From: Lachnospiraceae bacterium
GTDB taxonomy: Bacteria; Bacillota; Clostridia; Lachnospirales; Lachnospiraceae
NCBI GenBank assembly: GCA_029062895.1
Contig: JAIDPF010000071.1
Span: 27,543-91,542 of the forward strand
Length of the DNA: 64,000 bases
Reading direction: 5' to 3'
The translations under genes were made by a program, and so were the position numbers. Every line of letters begins with the position of its first letter. Position 1 is the stretch's first letter. This document shows, one piece after another, positions 44,294 to 53,710 of this stretch. A model generated the notes under the pieces. The model ran no database searches. It was given only the letters and a program-made list of their open reading frames with translations, and had not been told where the DNA came from.

Positions 44294-47200
44294 ATGTCGT
44301 TTGTACACCTTCACGTTCATACGGAATACAGCCTGTTGGATGGTTCTAATAAGATCAAAGAATACGTAAAACGGGTAAAAGAGCTTGGCATGAACGCGGC
44401 AGCCATCACGGATCATGGCGTGATGTATGGCGCGATCGATTTTTATGAGGCGGCGAAGGCGGAGGGAATCAAGCCGATCATCGGTTGCGAAGTCTATGTG
44501 GCCCCTAATTCCCGCTTTGATAAGGAACTGACAGGCGGTGAGGATCGTTATCACCACCTGATATTGCTTGCAGAAAATAATCAGGGATATGCCAATCTAA
44601 TGAAGATCGTATCCAGAGGATTTACAGAAGGATATTATTATAAGCCCCGTGTTGATAAGGAAGTCCTTGAGAAGTATCACGAGGGGATTATCGCATTGTC
44701 CGCCTGCCTGGCGGGGGAAGTGCCGCGTTACATAGAGAAAGGAATGTTGGAAGAGGCAAGGGAATGTATCTTAGAGCATGAACGCATTTTTGGGAAAGGC
44801 AATTATTATCTGGAATTGCAGGATCATGGAATCCCAGTGCAGATGACTGTGAATACCGAACTGTTGAAATTTAGCAAAGAGCTGGGGATTCCATTGGTTG
44901 CCACCAATGATGTGCATTATACTTATGCGGAGGATGTGGAGGCGCATGACATCCTTCTCTGCATTCAGACCGGAAAGAAGGTAGCGGATGAAGACCGCAT
45001 GCGTTATGAGGGCGGGCAGTATTATGTCAAGAGCGAAGATGGAATGCGGATATTGTTTCCGTATGCTACGGAGGCGATAGAGAATACCGCCGCAATAGCA
45101 GAACGCTGTAATGTGGAGATTGAATTTGGAAAGACAAAGCTGCCGCATTTTGATGTTCCGGAGGGTTATGATTCCCTCAGTTACCTGACGCATTTGTGTC
45201 AGGAAGGATTAAAGGAACGGTATCCAGAGGAATGGAAACGGTCTGCGGCATATGATGAAGCACCGGATGCAGCGGAAACTGGGGAGCGGACGCTTTCTGA
45301 TGAAAATAGGATACAGGAAAAGGATGATTCTGATTCATGGGGACAGTTAAGCGAGCGTCTTACGTATGAGTTAAATACGATCCGTACCATGGGATTTGTA
45401 GATTACTTCCTGATTGTATGGGATTTTATCAATTTTGCCAGAAGCAATGGAATCATGGTGGGACCGGGCAGGGGAAGCGCGGCAGGAAGCCTCGTGGCGT
45501 ATTGTCTGAAGATTACGAATATCGACCCGATCAGATATCAGCTTCTGTTTGAGCGTTTTCTAAATCCGGAGCGTGTGTCCATGCCGGATATCGATATTGA
45601 CTTCTGCTTTGAACGCAGGCAGGAGGTCATAGATTATGTAGGCAGGAAATATGGGGCGGAGAAGGTGGTGCAGATCGTTGCCTTTGGTACGCTGCAGGCG
45701 AGAAACGTCATCCGCGATGTTGCGAGAGTGATGGATATCCCTTACGCGCGGGCGGATACCATCGCCAAAATGATTCCCAAAGAACTTGGGATCACAATCA
45801 ATAAGGCGCTGGAAATGAATCCGGAATTCAGGGAAGCTTACGAAAATGACGAGGAAGTCCACAGACTGGTGGAAATGGGCAGGCGTCTGGAGGGTCTTCC
45901 GAGGCATACGACGATCCACGCGGCGGGCGTGTTGATTGCACCAAGTGATGTCGATGATTTTGTGCCGTTGAGTAGAGGAAGCGACGCTGCGATTACAACA
46001 CAGTATCCGGCGCCGACGCTAGAGCATCTTGGTTTGTTAAAGATGGATTTTCTGGGACTGCGGACGCTGACGGTGATCCGTGATGCCGTGAAGAACGTGG
46101 AAGATATGCGGGGAATCCGTCTGGATATGGACCATGTGGATCTGGAGGATAAGGGTGTTTTAGATTCGCTGGGAACCGGAAAGACGGAAGGCATATTCCA
46201 ATTGGAAAGCGGCGGCATGAAAAACTTTATGAAGGAATTGAAGCCGCACAATCTGGAGGATATCATTGCCGGTGTTTCATTGTACCGTCCGGGACCCATG
46301 GATTTCATTCCGAAATACATCGACGGGAAAAATCATCCGGAGCATATCAGTTATGCCTGCAAAGAACTGGAACCGATCCTGCAGCCTACTTATGGCTGTA
46401 TCGTTTATCAGGAACAGGTCATGCAGATCGTTCGCGAACTTGGCGGCTATACCATGGGCAGGAGCGATAATGTGCGCCGCGCCATGAGCAAGAAGAAGCT
46501 TGCGGTCATGCAAAAGGAACGTGACATCTTTATCAATGGAAACGAAAGTGAGATACAGGAAGAGCGGAGCAACGGCACTCCGGAGGAAAAGCTGCCGAAG
46601 CCGGTGCCGGGATGTGTGAGAAACGGCATTGACGCAAAGGTGGCGGACGGCATCTATGATACGATGATGGATTTCGCGAAATACGCTTTTAATAAGTCAC
46701 ATGCGGCATGTTATGCGGTTGTTGCATATCAGACGGCATATTTAAAATTTTATTATCCGCAGGAATTTATGGCGGCACTGCTGACGTCGGTGATCGATCA
46801 CCCAACCAAGGTGTCAGGATATATCATGACCTGCAGGAATATGGGAATCGCCATCCTGCCGCCGGATATCAACGAAAGCGGTATCGGTTTTACGGTGACG
46901 GAACAGGGCATCCGGTATGCGCTGACGGCGATCAAAAGCGTAGGCTATAACGTGATTGAGGAGATTTCTGCAGAGAGGAAACGACATGGCAATTACAGAA
47001 GTCTGAAGGATTTTATCGAAAGAACTTCTCATATTGAGCTGAATAAACGCGCGGTGGAGAGTCTGATCAAGGCGGGGGCGATGGACAGCTTTGAGGGGAC
47101 AAGAAAGCAGATGCTGAGTGTATATGTTCAGGTGATGGATAATGTGCGCAATGACAAGAAAAAGGGTTATACCGGGCAGATGACTTTGTTTGATATCGCG

Positions 47201-47920
47201 CAGGAAGAGGAAAAGCAGTCCTTTGATATTACCTTCCCTAAAGGAATGGGCGAATATCCCAAGGAAATGATTCTTGCTTTTGAAAAGGAAGTGCTTGGTT
47301 TTTATGTCAGCGGTCATCCTTTGGAGAACTATGCCGGTATGTGGGATAAAATGATCTCTGCCAAGACCACGGATTTCTATCTGGATGATGAGGACACTCT
47401 GGACGGGGAAACTGGCACGACCAAAGTGGAGGACAATGCCAAGACATCCATCGGTGGAATCATCACATCCAAACGGATGCAGTATACAAAACGGAATGAG
47501 GCAATGGCATTCCTAATGGTGGAGGATCTAGTGGGGAGTGTGGAAGTCATCGTATTTCCCAAGGCTTATCGGACATATTCCCAGAAGCTGGTGGAGGATG
47601 CAAAGGTAATTATCAAGGGACGGGTATCTCTGGAAGAAGATAAGGACGGAAAGCTGATCTGTGAGACGGTGATACCATTTGAGGAAATTTCCAGAACTCT
47701 CTGGTTACAGTTTGCCAGTGAGGCGGGCTATGAGGAGGCATTCGGGAAAGCGAAAGGACTTTTGGATGTTTCCGATGGAAAGGACGCTGTGAAGCTTTAT
47801 TTTGCCGATACGAAAAAGGTACTGACCCTGCCGCCAAACCGTTCGGTCAATGCGGATCCGGAATTGCAGGGGCGACTTGAAGACATCCTTGGAAAAGAAA
47901 ATGTAAGGGTGGTTTATTAA
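44294..47920 (+). CDS. dnaE: DNA polymerase III alpha subunit
   Basis: A 1208-residue replicative polymerase of the DnaE type. The N-terminal PHP domain begins FVHLHVHTEYSLLDGSNKI. The polymerase core has GPGRGSAAGSLVAYCL near residue 395 and the catalytic PDIDIDFCFERR near 432, then the fingers region with GYTMGRSDNVRRAMSKKK near 720. The C-terminal part has a helix-hairpin-helix region and an OB fold (GGIITSKRMQYTKRNEAMAFL). An acidic linker of about 30 residues near 320-350 looks like a species-specific insertion. A TATAAT at 44247 suggests its own promoter. Confidence 0.97.
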   Translation: MSFVHLHVHTEYSLLDGSNKIKEYVKRVKELGMNAAAITDHGVMYGAIDFYEAAKAEGIKPIIGCEVYVAPNSRFDKELTGGEDRYHHLILLAENNQGYANLMKIVSRGFTEGYYYKPRVDKEVLEKYHEGIIALSACLAGEVPRYIEKGMLEEARECILEHERIFGKGNYYLELQDHGIPVQMTVNTELLKFSKELGIPLVATNDVHYTYAEDVEAHDILLCIQTGKKVADEDRMRYEGGQYYVKSEDGMRILFPYATEAIENTAAIAERCNVEIEFGKTKLPHFDVPEGYDSLSYLTHLCQEGLKERYPEEWKRSAAYDEAPDAAETGERTLSDENRIQEKDDSDSWGQLSERLTYELNTIRTMGFVDYFLIVWDFINFARSNGIMVGPGRGSAAGSLVAYCLKITNIDPIRYQLLFERFLNPERVSMPDIDIDFCFERRQEVIDYVGRKYGAEKVVQIVAFGTLQARNVIRDVARVMDIPYARADTIAKMIPKELGITINKALEMNPEFREAYENDEEVHRLVEMGRRLEGLPRHTTIHAAGVLIAPSDVDDFVPLSRGSDAAITTQYPAPTLEHLGLLKMDFLGLRTLTVIRDAVKNVEDMRGIRLDMDHVDLEDKGVLDSLGTGKTEGIFQLESGGMKNFMKELKPHNLEDIIAGVSLYRPGPMDFIPKYIDGKNHPEHISYACKELEPILQPTYGCIVYQEQVMQIVRELGGYTMGRSDNVRRAMSKKKLAVMQKERDIFINGNESEIQEERSNGTPEEKLPKPVPGCVRNGIDAKVADGIYDTMMDFAKYAFNKSHAACYAVVAYQTAYLKFYYPQEFMAALLTSVIDHPTKVSGYIMTCRNMGIAILPPDINESGIGFTVTEQGIRYALTAIKSVGYNVIEEISAERKRHGNYRSLKDFIERTSHIELNKRAVESLIKAGAMDSFEGTRKQMLSVYVQVMDNVRNDKKKGYTGQMTLFDIAQEEEKQSFDITFPKGMGEYPKEMILAFEKEVLGFYVSGHPLENYAGMWDKMISAKTTDFYLDDEDTLDGETGTTKVEDNAKTSIGGIITSKRMQYTKRNEAMAFLMVEDLVGSVEVIVFPKAYRTYSQKLVEDAKVIIKGRVSLEEDKDGKLICETVIPFEEISRTLWLQFASEAGYEEAFGKAKGLLDVSDGKDAVKLYFADTKKVLTLPPNRSVNADPELQGRLEDILGKENVRVVY

Positions 47921-47925
47921 AATGA

Positions 47926-47954
47926 TTGCGAAATGCGTCAAAATATTTTAGAAT
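47926..47954 (+). promoter_or_regulatory. Candidate sigma-A promoter of pfkA
   Basis: TTGCGA (47926-47931), 17 bases and TAGAAT (47949-47954), just after dnaE. Confidence 0.5.
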
Positions 47955-47987
47955 AGTTTATTGATAACAGATAAGGAGGGACTTCTG

Positions 47988-48968
47988 ATGCCAAAAGCAA
48001 AAAAGAAAGAGATCAAGACGATAGGCGTGCTGACCAGCGGCGGTGATTCGCCGGGGATGAATGCGGCGATCCGGGCGGTAGTCAGGAAGGCACTTGATAA
48101 CGGAATGAATGTCAAAGGAATCAAGAAGGGATATCAGGGACTTCTGAATGAAGAGATCATAGATATGGACAGAAAAAGCGTTTCTGAGACAATCGCGCTG
48201 GGCGGAACGATTTTAGGTACGGCAAGGTGTGCGGAGTTTAGGACCGAGGAAGGTGTGAAGAAGGCAGCGGAGATCTGCAGGAAACATGGAATCGATGGTA
48301 TTGTCGTGATCGGCGGCGACGGTTCTTACCGTGGGGCGCAGAAGCTTTCCCACGAGGGGATCAATACCATTGGACTTCCGGGAACAATTGATCTGGATAT
48401 CGCATGTACGGATTATACCATCGGATTTGATACGGCAGTGAATACAGCGATGGCGGCGATCGATAAGGTCAGGGATACCTCGTCTTCCCATGAACGCTGC
48501 AGCATTATTGAGGTTATGGGACGGAATGCCGGATATATTGCTCTGTGGTGCGGTGTTGCCAATGGAGCTGAGGATATCCTGCTTCCGGAGAAATATGATT
48601 ATAACGAGCAGTCCATCATCAATCATATTATAGAGAATAAGAAAGCGGGAAAGAAGCATCATATCATTATCAATGCGGAGGGAATCGGACATTCCACTTC
48701 CATGGCAAGGCGTATCGAGGCGGCGACCGGCGTAGAGACACGCGCCACCATCTTAGGCTACATGCAGCGTGGCGGCTCCCCTACCTGTAAGGACCGTTAT
48801 TATGCGTCCATTATGGGCGCGATCGCAGCCGACCTGTTAAAGGAAGGAAAGACGAATCGTGTGGTGGCATATAAAAATGGGGAGTTTGTTGATTTTGACA
48901 TTGATGATGCGCTGGCTATGGAAAAACAGATACCGGAATATGAATATGAGGTAAGTAAAATTTTGTAG
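47988..48968 (+). CDS. pfkA: ATP-dependent 6-phosphofructokinase
   Basis: About 326 residues. GVLTSGGDSPGMNAAIRAVVR binds ATP, VVIGGDGSYRGAQKL carries the Gly typical of ATP-using rather than PPi-using enzymes, and GLPGTIDLDIACTDYTIGFDTA holds the catalytic Asp pair; the usual Asn in TIDND is Leu here. It phosphorylates fructose-6-phosphate in glycolysis. The start is ATG 47988, with AAGGAGGG upstream; the frame opens at 47961 but lacks an RBS there. Confidence 0.95.
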   Translation: MPKAKKKEIKTIGVLTSGGDSPGMNAAIRAVVRKALDNGMNVKGIKKGYQGLLNEEIIDMDRKSVSETIALGGTILGTARCAEFRTEEGVKKAAEICRKHGIDGIVVIGGDGSYRGAQKLSHEGINTIGLPGTIDLDIACTDYTIGFDTAVNTAMAAIDKVRDTSSSHERCSIIEVMGRNAGYIALWCGVANGAEDILLPEKYDYNEQSIINHIIENKKAGKKHHIIINAEGIGHSTSMARRIEAATGVETRATILGYMQRGGSPTCKDRYYASIMGAIAADLLKEGKTNRVVAYKNGEFVDFDIDDALAMEKQIPEYEYEVSKIL

Positions 48969-48994
48969 GGTTACGGAAAGGCATGGTTTTTAAT
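48968..48994 (+). repeat. Leader cassette before the RNA methyltransferase gene
   Basis: GGGTTACGGAAAGGCATGG followed by TTTTTAAT ends exactly at ATG 48995. It is nearly identical to the cassettes at 23961 and 41310 and supplies GGAAAGG as a likely ribosome site. Confidence 0.65.
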
Positions 48995-49807
48995 ATGATC
49001 ACATCTTTGACCAACCCTAAGATCAAGAGGCTGATTCAATTAAAGAATAAAGCAAGGCTCCGTAACAGGGAAGGCGTGTTTATCGTGGAGGGCAGCAGGA
49101 TGTTTCTGGAACTGCCTAAAGAGGAAACAGCCGAACTTTATGTTACGGAAGCCTTTCTGCATTTAATAGAGGATAAAAAAAGACTGACGGAGCAGCTGGA
49201 GCTTTTTCAGGATCAGTATGAAGTGGTATCGGAAGATGTCTTCGCGCGGATAGCAGATACGGTTACGCCGCAGGGGGTTCTTGCGGTGGTGAAGCAGAAG
49301 AAGTATGATGCGGTGGAACTTTTGTCCGGTCAGACAGCACGGAAGCAGAGCCCCCCACTGCTGCTGATGATAGAGGATCTGCAGGATCCGGGGAATCTTG
49401 GGACGATGTTTCGAACGGCGGAGGCAGCCGGAGTCAGCGGAATCATCATGAGCAGGGAAACAGTGGATATTTATAATCCCAAGGCAGTCCGTTCGACTAT
49501 GGGTTCTGTCTTTCGGGTTCCGTTTTTGTATACAGACTCCCTGACGGAGATCATAGAGGATATGAGACGGCGTGACATTGTAGTTTATGCGGCGGCGCTG
49601 CATCACAGTCTGAATTATACGGAAGCGGATTATCAAAGAGGCTGCGCGATACTGATCGGCAATGAAGGGAAAGGACTGCGGCGGGAGACGGTGGAAGCTG
49701 CCACGCGGGCAGTTTCAATCCCCATGCAGGGTAAGGTGGAATCACTAAATGCTTCGGTCAGCGCGGCAGTGCTTTTGTATGAAGCCGCGAGGCAGAGGGG
49801 ACTATAA
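48995..49807 (+). CDS. TrmH/SpoU family RNA 2'-O-methyltransferase
   Basis: About 270 residues. An N-terminal RNA-binding substrate domain (ITSLTNPKIKRLIQLKNKARLR, VFIVEGSRMF) is followed by the SPOUT domain: LMIEDLQDPGNLGTMFRTAEA, AILIGNEGKGL and SIPMQGKVESLNASVSAAVLLYE form the knotted SAM site. It methylates a ribose in rRNA or tRNA; the target nucleotide is unknown. The start at 48995 follows the leader cassette; the longer frame from 48983 would read through it. Confidence 0.93.
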   Translation: MITSLTNPKIKRLIQLKNKARLRNREGVFIVEGSRMFLELPKEETAELYVTEAFLHLIEDKKRLTEQLELFQDQYEVVSEDVFARIADTVTPQGVLAVVKQKKYDAVELLSGQTARKQSPPLLLMIEDLQDPGNLGTMFRTAEAAGVSGIIMSRETVDIYNPKAVRSTMGSVFRVPFLYTDSLTEIIEDMRRRDIVVYAAALHHSLNYTEADYQRGCAILIGNEGKGLRRETVEAATRAVSIPMQGKVESLNASVSAAVLLYEAARQRGL

Positions 49808-49812
49808 ATTAA

Positions 49813-49886
49813 TGTTTCCCAAACAGCATAAATACAATTATTTTTGAAACATTTAGGAGTAAGCTTCAAGTTATGTAAACTATATG
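49813..49886 (+). repeat. Decayed piece of the palindromic element (part A)
   Basis: TGTTTC (about 49813) and GAAACA (about 49846) with the central ATAAATACAATTATTTTTG resemble the core of part A at 31541-31576. TTCAAGTTATGTAAACTATA then matches the right arm. The outer left arm is missing. Confidence 0.5.
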
Positions 49887-49942
49887 CGCAAATAAAAATC
49901 TTAAAGAAGAGATAAAAAGGGCCGGTAGGAGGTTGAAAGAAT

Positions 49943-50737
49943 ATGAAGATTGGCGTGATTGGATTGGGAAATATGGCGGGCGCGATGATCGGTGGACTGC
50001 TTTCGAAGGGATATGCGAAGGCAGAGGAGATCTGTGGCGCAGATGTGAATGCAGAGGTGGCGAATAAGCGCGCGGAGGAATTTGGCATCCATATTGCAAA
50101 AGACAATAAAGAAACAGCAAAGGAAGCAGATTATCTAATCCTTGCTGTCAAACCACAGTTTGCGGCCGGTGTGATTGATGAGATCAAAGACGCCGGGAAA
50201 GAAGGACAGGTAGTAATTTCTATCATGGCGGGAAAGAGTATTGCATGGATTACGGAAAAATTTGGACATGAGATGAAACTGGTCAGATGCATGCCCAATA
50301 CGGCAGCCATGGTGGGAGAGGCGATCACAGCCCTTAGTCCAAATGAAAATGTGGGAAAAGAAGAATTGGATACCGTAAAAAGTATTCTGGAGAGTTTTGG
50401 CAGGGCAGAGGTTGTGCCTGAGCATCTGATGGACAGTGTTGTCGGTGTCAGCGGCAGCGCGCCGGCGTATGTGTTTATGATGATCGAATCCATGGCAGAT
50501 GCCGCGGTGGAGGGTGGTATGTCAAGGCAGCAGGCTTATACATTCGCGGCACAGGCAGTACTTGGCAGCGCAAAGCTGATGCTAGAAACTGGGATGCATC
50601 CGGGAGAACTGAAAGATATGGTGTGTTCACCCGCAGGTACTACGATTGCGGCTGTCAGGGTGCTGGAGGAACGAGGACTGCGGGGGGCTGTAATTGATGC
50701 GGTAGGCGCAGCCATCCAAAGATCTAAAGAACTGTAA
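49943..50737 (+). CDS. proC: Pyrroline-5-carboxylate reductase
   Basis: A 264-residue enzyme for the last step of proline synthesis. IGVIGLGNMAGAMIGGLLSKG is the NAD(P) site, CMPNTAAMVGEAI lies near residue 113, and the C-terminal dimer domain holds GVSGSAPAYVFMMIESMADAAVEGGMSR and MVCSPAGTTIAAV. Length is standard. GTAGGAGG precedes the ATG. A terminator follows. Confidence 0.96.
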   Translation: MKIGVIGLGNMAGAMIGGLLSKGYAKAEEICGADVNAEVANKRAEEFGIHIAKDNKETAKEADYLILAVKPQFAAGVIDEIKDAGKEGQVVISIMAGKSIAWITEKFGHEMKLVRCMPNTAAMVGEAITALSPNENVGKEELDTVKSILESFGRAEVVPEHLMDSVVGVSGSAPAYVFMMIESMADAAVEGGMSRQQAYTFAAQAVLGSAKLMLETGMHPGELKDMVCSPAGTTIAAVRVLEERGLRGAVIDAVGAAIQRSKEL

Positions 50738-50758
50738 AACAGAATACGTTATTTACGG

Positions 50759-50785
50759 AACGCCACAAGATATTGTGGCGTTTTT
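50759..50785 (+). terminator. Intrinsic terminator after proC
   Basis: AACGCCACAA, GATA loop, TTGTGGCGTT, then T run: a textbook hairpin. Confidence 0.9.
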
Positions 50786-50835
50786 GAATTTATATACAAA
50801 TTTCAATGGGATATTTTATGAAAATTAGTAAAAAT

Positions 50836-50864
50836 TTGACAAAAATAAGAATAGATGTTAAGAT
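50836..50864 (+). promoter_or_regulatory. Sigma-A promoter of the SleB-like gene
   Basis: TTGACA (50836-50841), 17 bases and TAAGAT (50859-50864). The 118-base leader that follows is A+T-rich, with repeated AATATTGTAATAT-like sequence (50883-50915). Confidence 0.65.
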
Positions 50865-50981
50865 AAGGCATTGAATATGTAATAATATTGTAATATTTTT
50901 AAAGACATTGCAATATTATAGTATTAGATAAGTTCTATCGGAGTTTTATGACAAATTATCGTTAATGTATAGGAGATCAGT

Positions 50982-52100
50982 ATGAAGTCTAAACTAAGGA
51001 CAGATACGTTTGTGATGATGACTGGTTCGGTCATAAGCATAGCAATCGTAGCTATTGCGATCATCACAGCAGTTTTCCTGATCGGACAAACAGGACTGAC
51101 AGTACAGGGGTACGCGCAGGAAACGGTAAGTGATGCCAATATGGTGCAGTTTATATATGCAGGAGCGGCGGAAGTATTGGAGGTCAATATTGAACCCACG
51201 GAGGAAGAGATCCGGGCAATTATGAACGCTTGGAAGAATCCCGGAAGTATCGTTATGGCAAATGTTAACGATTCTGTTAATGTCCGGCTGGAACCCAGCG
51301 AAAATTCAGAGAGAGTAGGAAAATTATACAAAGACTGCGGCGGCTATATTATTGAATACACTGATGAATGGACAAAGATCGAGTCCGGTGAGGTGGTGGG
51401 ATGGGTCAGAAATGATTATCTCTTGTTCGGTGATGAGGCGGAAGCGGAAGCGGAAAGCTTAGGGACATATCAGGCGACAGTGGTAGCGGACAGTCTGAGA
51501 GTTCGTAAGGAAGCGTCTACGGAATCGGGGATTTACGGTCTGGTTGCCCGGGGTGAAATGTATGAAGTCATAGAGGAAGATGGCGAGTGGATCGTCATTG
51601 ATTTTGAGGATGTCAATGGCTATATCAATAGCAACTATGTAGAGATCAATTACCATATTGACTGCGGCGAGACGATGGAACAGATCGAGGAAAGAGAAGC
51701 TGCGGAACGGGCAGCGGCGCGTGAGGCCAACAGGATACAGCTATATGAGACTTATGTGTCGTCAGATATATCAGAAGTGCAGCTCTTAGGAGCTTTGATC
51801 CAATGTGAAGCCGGCAATCAGCCTTATGAGGGAAAAGTGGCTGTGGGAGCGGTTGTGATGAATCGTGTCAGGAGTGGTGCTTATCCGGATACGATTTATG
51901 GCGTGATCAGCGCTTCAGGGCAGTTTACGCCTGCAGGCAATGGTGCATTGGCCAGAAGACTGCAGAACGGCGTATCAGACTCCTGTCTTCAGGCCGCGCA
52001 GGAGGCAATTAACGGATATTCCAATGTAGGAGATGCAACACATTTTAGACGGGTGGGCGCCCATGAGGGTATCGAGATAGGCGGTCATGTTTTCTGGTAA
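50982..52100 (+). CDS. SleB-type cell wall hydrolase with two SH3 domains
   Basis: A 372-residue exported protein. A hydrophobic N-terminal segment (residues about 12-38) is a signal or anchor. Two bacterial SH3 repeats follow (NVNDSVNVRLEPSENSERVGKL near 90, VVADSLRVRKEASTESGIYGL near 165). A glutamate-rich coiled linker (EEREAAERAAAREANR) leads to a C-terminal Hydrolase_2/SleB domain: LGALIQCEAGNQPYEGKVAVGAVVMNRV and SASGQFTPAGNGAL, with the likely catalytic Glu in CEAG. It would cleave peptidoglycan glycan strands. In spore formers relatives act in germination, but this one may serve growth. Confidence 0.92.
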   Translation: MKSKLRTDTFVMMTGSVISIAIVAIAIITAVFLIGQTGLTVQGYAQETVSDANMVQFIYAGAAEVLEVNIEPTEEEIRAIMNAWKNPGSIVMANVNDSVNVRLEPSENSERVGKLYKDCGGYIIEYTDEWTKIESGEVVGWVRNDYLLFGDEAEAEAESLGTYQATVVADSLRVRKEASTESGIYGLVARGEMYEVIEEDGEWIVIDFEDVNGYINSNYVEINYHIDCGETMEQIEEREAAERAAAREANRIQLYETYVSSDISEVQLLGALIQCEAGNQPYEGKVAVGAVVMNRVRSGAYPDTIYGVISASGQFTPAGNGALARRLQNGVSDSCLQAAQEAINGYSNVGDATHFRRVGAHEGIEIGGHVFW

Positions 52101-52154
52101 GATTATCGTGCGTTTAAACGTACATTAAGAAGATATTATGTGGTGTTCCAGCAG

Positions 52155-52183
52155 TTGCATATTTTGCTGAAATATAGTATGAT
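52155..52183 (+). promoter_or_regulatory. Candidate promoter of the nfeD-SPFH operon
   Basis: TTGCAT (52155-52160), 17 bases and TATGAT (52178-52183). Confidence 0.5.
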
Positions 52184-52239
52184 AAATGCAAAGATAAAGT
52201 ATCAGTGTTCTTTAATATGGGAAGAAAGGAGATGATACG

Positions 52240-52668
52240 ATGGAAACAATTGTATGGCTGGTAATATTTATTGTTATGTTGGGGATTGAGATTGCAACAT
52301 TGGGCCTGACTACAATATGGTTTGCAGGCGGCGCTCTTTTATCAACTCTCGTTGCGGCGATAGGGCTTCCACTATATGTTCAGATTCCCGTATTTCTGGT
52401 GGTTTCCGTGGTGTTGCTGTTATTCACGAGACCGATTGCGCAGAAGTACTTTAACAAGGAAAGAATCAGAACAAATGCAGAAAGTCTGGTGGGACAGATA
52501 GCAGTTGTAAGTGAGAATATCAATAATCTCAAAGGGATGGGAAAGGCCGTAATCAACGGTCAGGAATGGACAGCAAGGTCGGCTGATGATACAGTAGAGT
52601 TGGAAAAAGAGACGAAAGCTACTATTGTAGCGATTGAAGGCGTTAAGCTTGTTTTGCGTGTACAATAA
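52240..52668 (+). CDS. NfeD family membrane protein
   Basis: A 142-residue protein. Two to three N-terminal helices (IVWLVIFIVMLGIEIATLGLT, LLSTLVAAIGLPLYVQIPVFLVVSVVLLLF) are followed by a small C-terminal OB-fold domain (LVGQIAVVSENINNLKGMGKAVINGQEWTARS). Short NfeD proteins are encoded next to SPFH/band 7 proteins and form membrane complexes with them; the SPFH gene follows within 26 bases. GAAAGGAGATG is the RBS. Confidence 0.9.
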   Translation: METIVWLVIFIVMLGIEIATLGLTTIWFAGGALLSTLVAAIGLPLYVQIPVFLVVSVVLLLFTRPIAQKYFNKERIRTNAESLVGQIAVVSENINNLKGMGKAVINGQEWTARSADDTVELEKETKATIVAIEGVKLVLRVQ

Positions 52669-52693
52669 AAAATAAATGAAATGAGGTAGAATT

Positions 52694-53638
52694 ATGTTTT
52701 TGTTAGCTGGAAGTGAAGTAGCAGTTACATCAATTATTGTAGTCATCGTTATTTTGATTGTAATATTGGCATCCTGTATCAAGATCGTTCCACAGGCCAA
52801 TGCCTACATTTTGGAACGACTTGGCGGATATCAGGATACATGGCATGTAGGAATGCATTTTAAGGTTCCTATTATTGATAAGGTTGCAAAGAGAGTTGTT
52901 TTGAAGGAGCAGGTAATTGATTTTGCGCCGCAGCCTGTTATCACAAAGGATAATGTTACGATGCGTATTGATACGGTCGTATTCTTCCAGATTACGGATC
53001 CGAAGCTTTTCACATACGGTGTTGAGAATCCGATTATGGCGATTGAGAACTTAACAGCAACGACGCTCCGTAACATCATCGGTGAGCTGGAACTTGACCA
53101 GACGCTTACCTCCAGAGAGATCATCAATACTAAGATGAGAGCGTCACTTGACATTGCGACAGACCCTTGGGGTATCAAGGTAAATCGTGTAGAGCTTAAG
53201 AATATCATTCCTCCTGCGGCGATTCAGGATGCCATGGAGAAACAGATGAAGGCGGAACGAGAGAAACGAGAAGCTGTTACGATTGCAGAAGGTGAGAGAC
53301 AGTCCGCAATCCTTGTTGCAGAAGGTAAGAAGGAATCCGCGATCCTGAATGCGCAGGCAGAGAGAGAAGCTGCTATCCTCAGAGCTGACGCTCAGAAGCA
53401 GAAGATGATCTTGGAAGCAGAAGGTCAGGCAGAAGCAATCTTGAAGGTACAGCAGGCTTCCGCAGACGGTATTAAGATGATCAAGGATGCTGGCGCTGAC
53501 AATGCAGTTCTTCAGTTGAAGAGTCTGGAAGCGCTTGGAAAGGTTGCAGATGGTCAGTCAACAAAGATCATCATTCCTTCCAATCTTCAGGGTATCGCAG
53601 GTCTGGCAACGACGTTTGCAGAGGTTGTAAAAAACTAA
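52694..53638 (+). CDS. SPFH/band 7 (stomatin/slipin-like) membrane protein
   Basis: A 314-residue protein. One N-terminal helix (SIIVVIVILIVILASCIKIV) precedes the band 7 domain (PQANAYILERLGGYQDTWHVGMHFKVP through IKVNRVELKNIIPPAAIQDAM). A long alanine/glutamate-rich coiled coil (about 185-270, AEREAAILRADAQKQKMILEAEG) drives oligomerisation, and a hydrophobic end follows. Such proteins organise membrane microdomains and may guard proteases or cell-wall enzymes. It is in an operon with NfeD. GAGGT lies six bases from the ATG. Confidence 0.95.
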   Translation: MFLLAGSEVAVTSIIVVIVILIVILASCIKIVPQANAYILERLGGYQDTWHVGMHFKVPIIDKVAKRVVLKEQVIDFAPQPVITKDNVTMRIDTVVFFQITDPKLFTYGVENPIMAIENLTATTLRNIIGELELDQTLTSREIINTKMRASLDIATDPWGIKVNRVELKNIIPPAAIQDAMEKQMKAEREKREAVTIAEGERQSAILVAEGKKESAILNAQAEREAAILRADAQKQKMILEAEGQAEAILKVQQASADGIKMIKDAGADNAVLQLKSLEALGKVADGQSTKIIIPSNLQGIAGLATTFAEVVKN

Positions 53639-53678
53639 TCGTACAAACGCGTTTCAGCAATTAGATAACATCAATTTG

Positions 53679-53703
53679 GAGCCGCACGTTAGTTGTGTGG
53701 CTC
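53679..53703 (+). terminator. Hairpin after the SPFH gene, possible terminator
   Basis: GAGCCGCAC (53679-53687) pairs with GTGTGGCTC (53695-53703), one G-U pair. No clear T run follows, so termination is uncertain. Confidence 0.45.
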
Positions 53704-53710
53704 TAAGTTA

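Noticed and set aside
44294..47920. dnaE acidic stretches as a sign of an intein or insertion element
   Set aside because: The segments near residues 320-350 and 750 are short linkers without splicing motifs; all polymerase motifs are in order.
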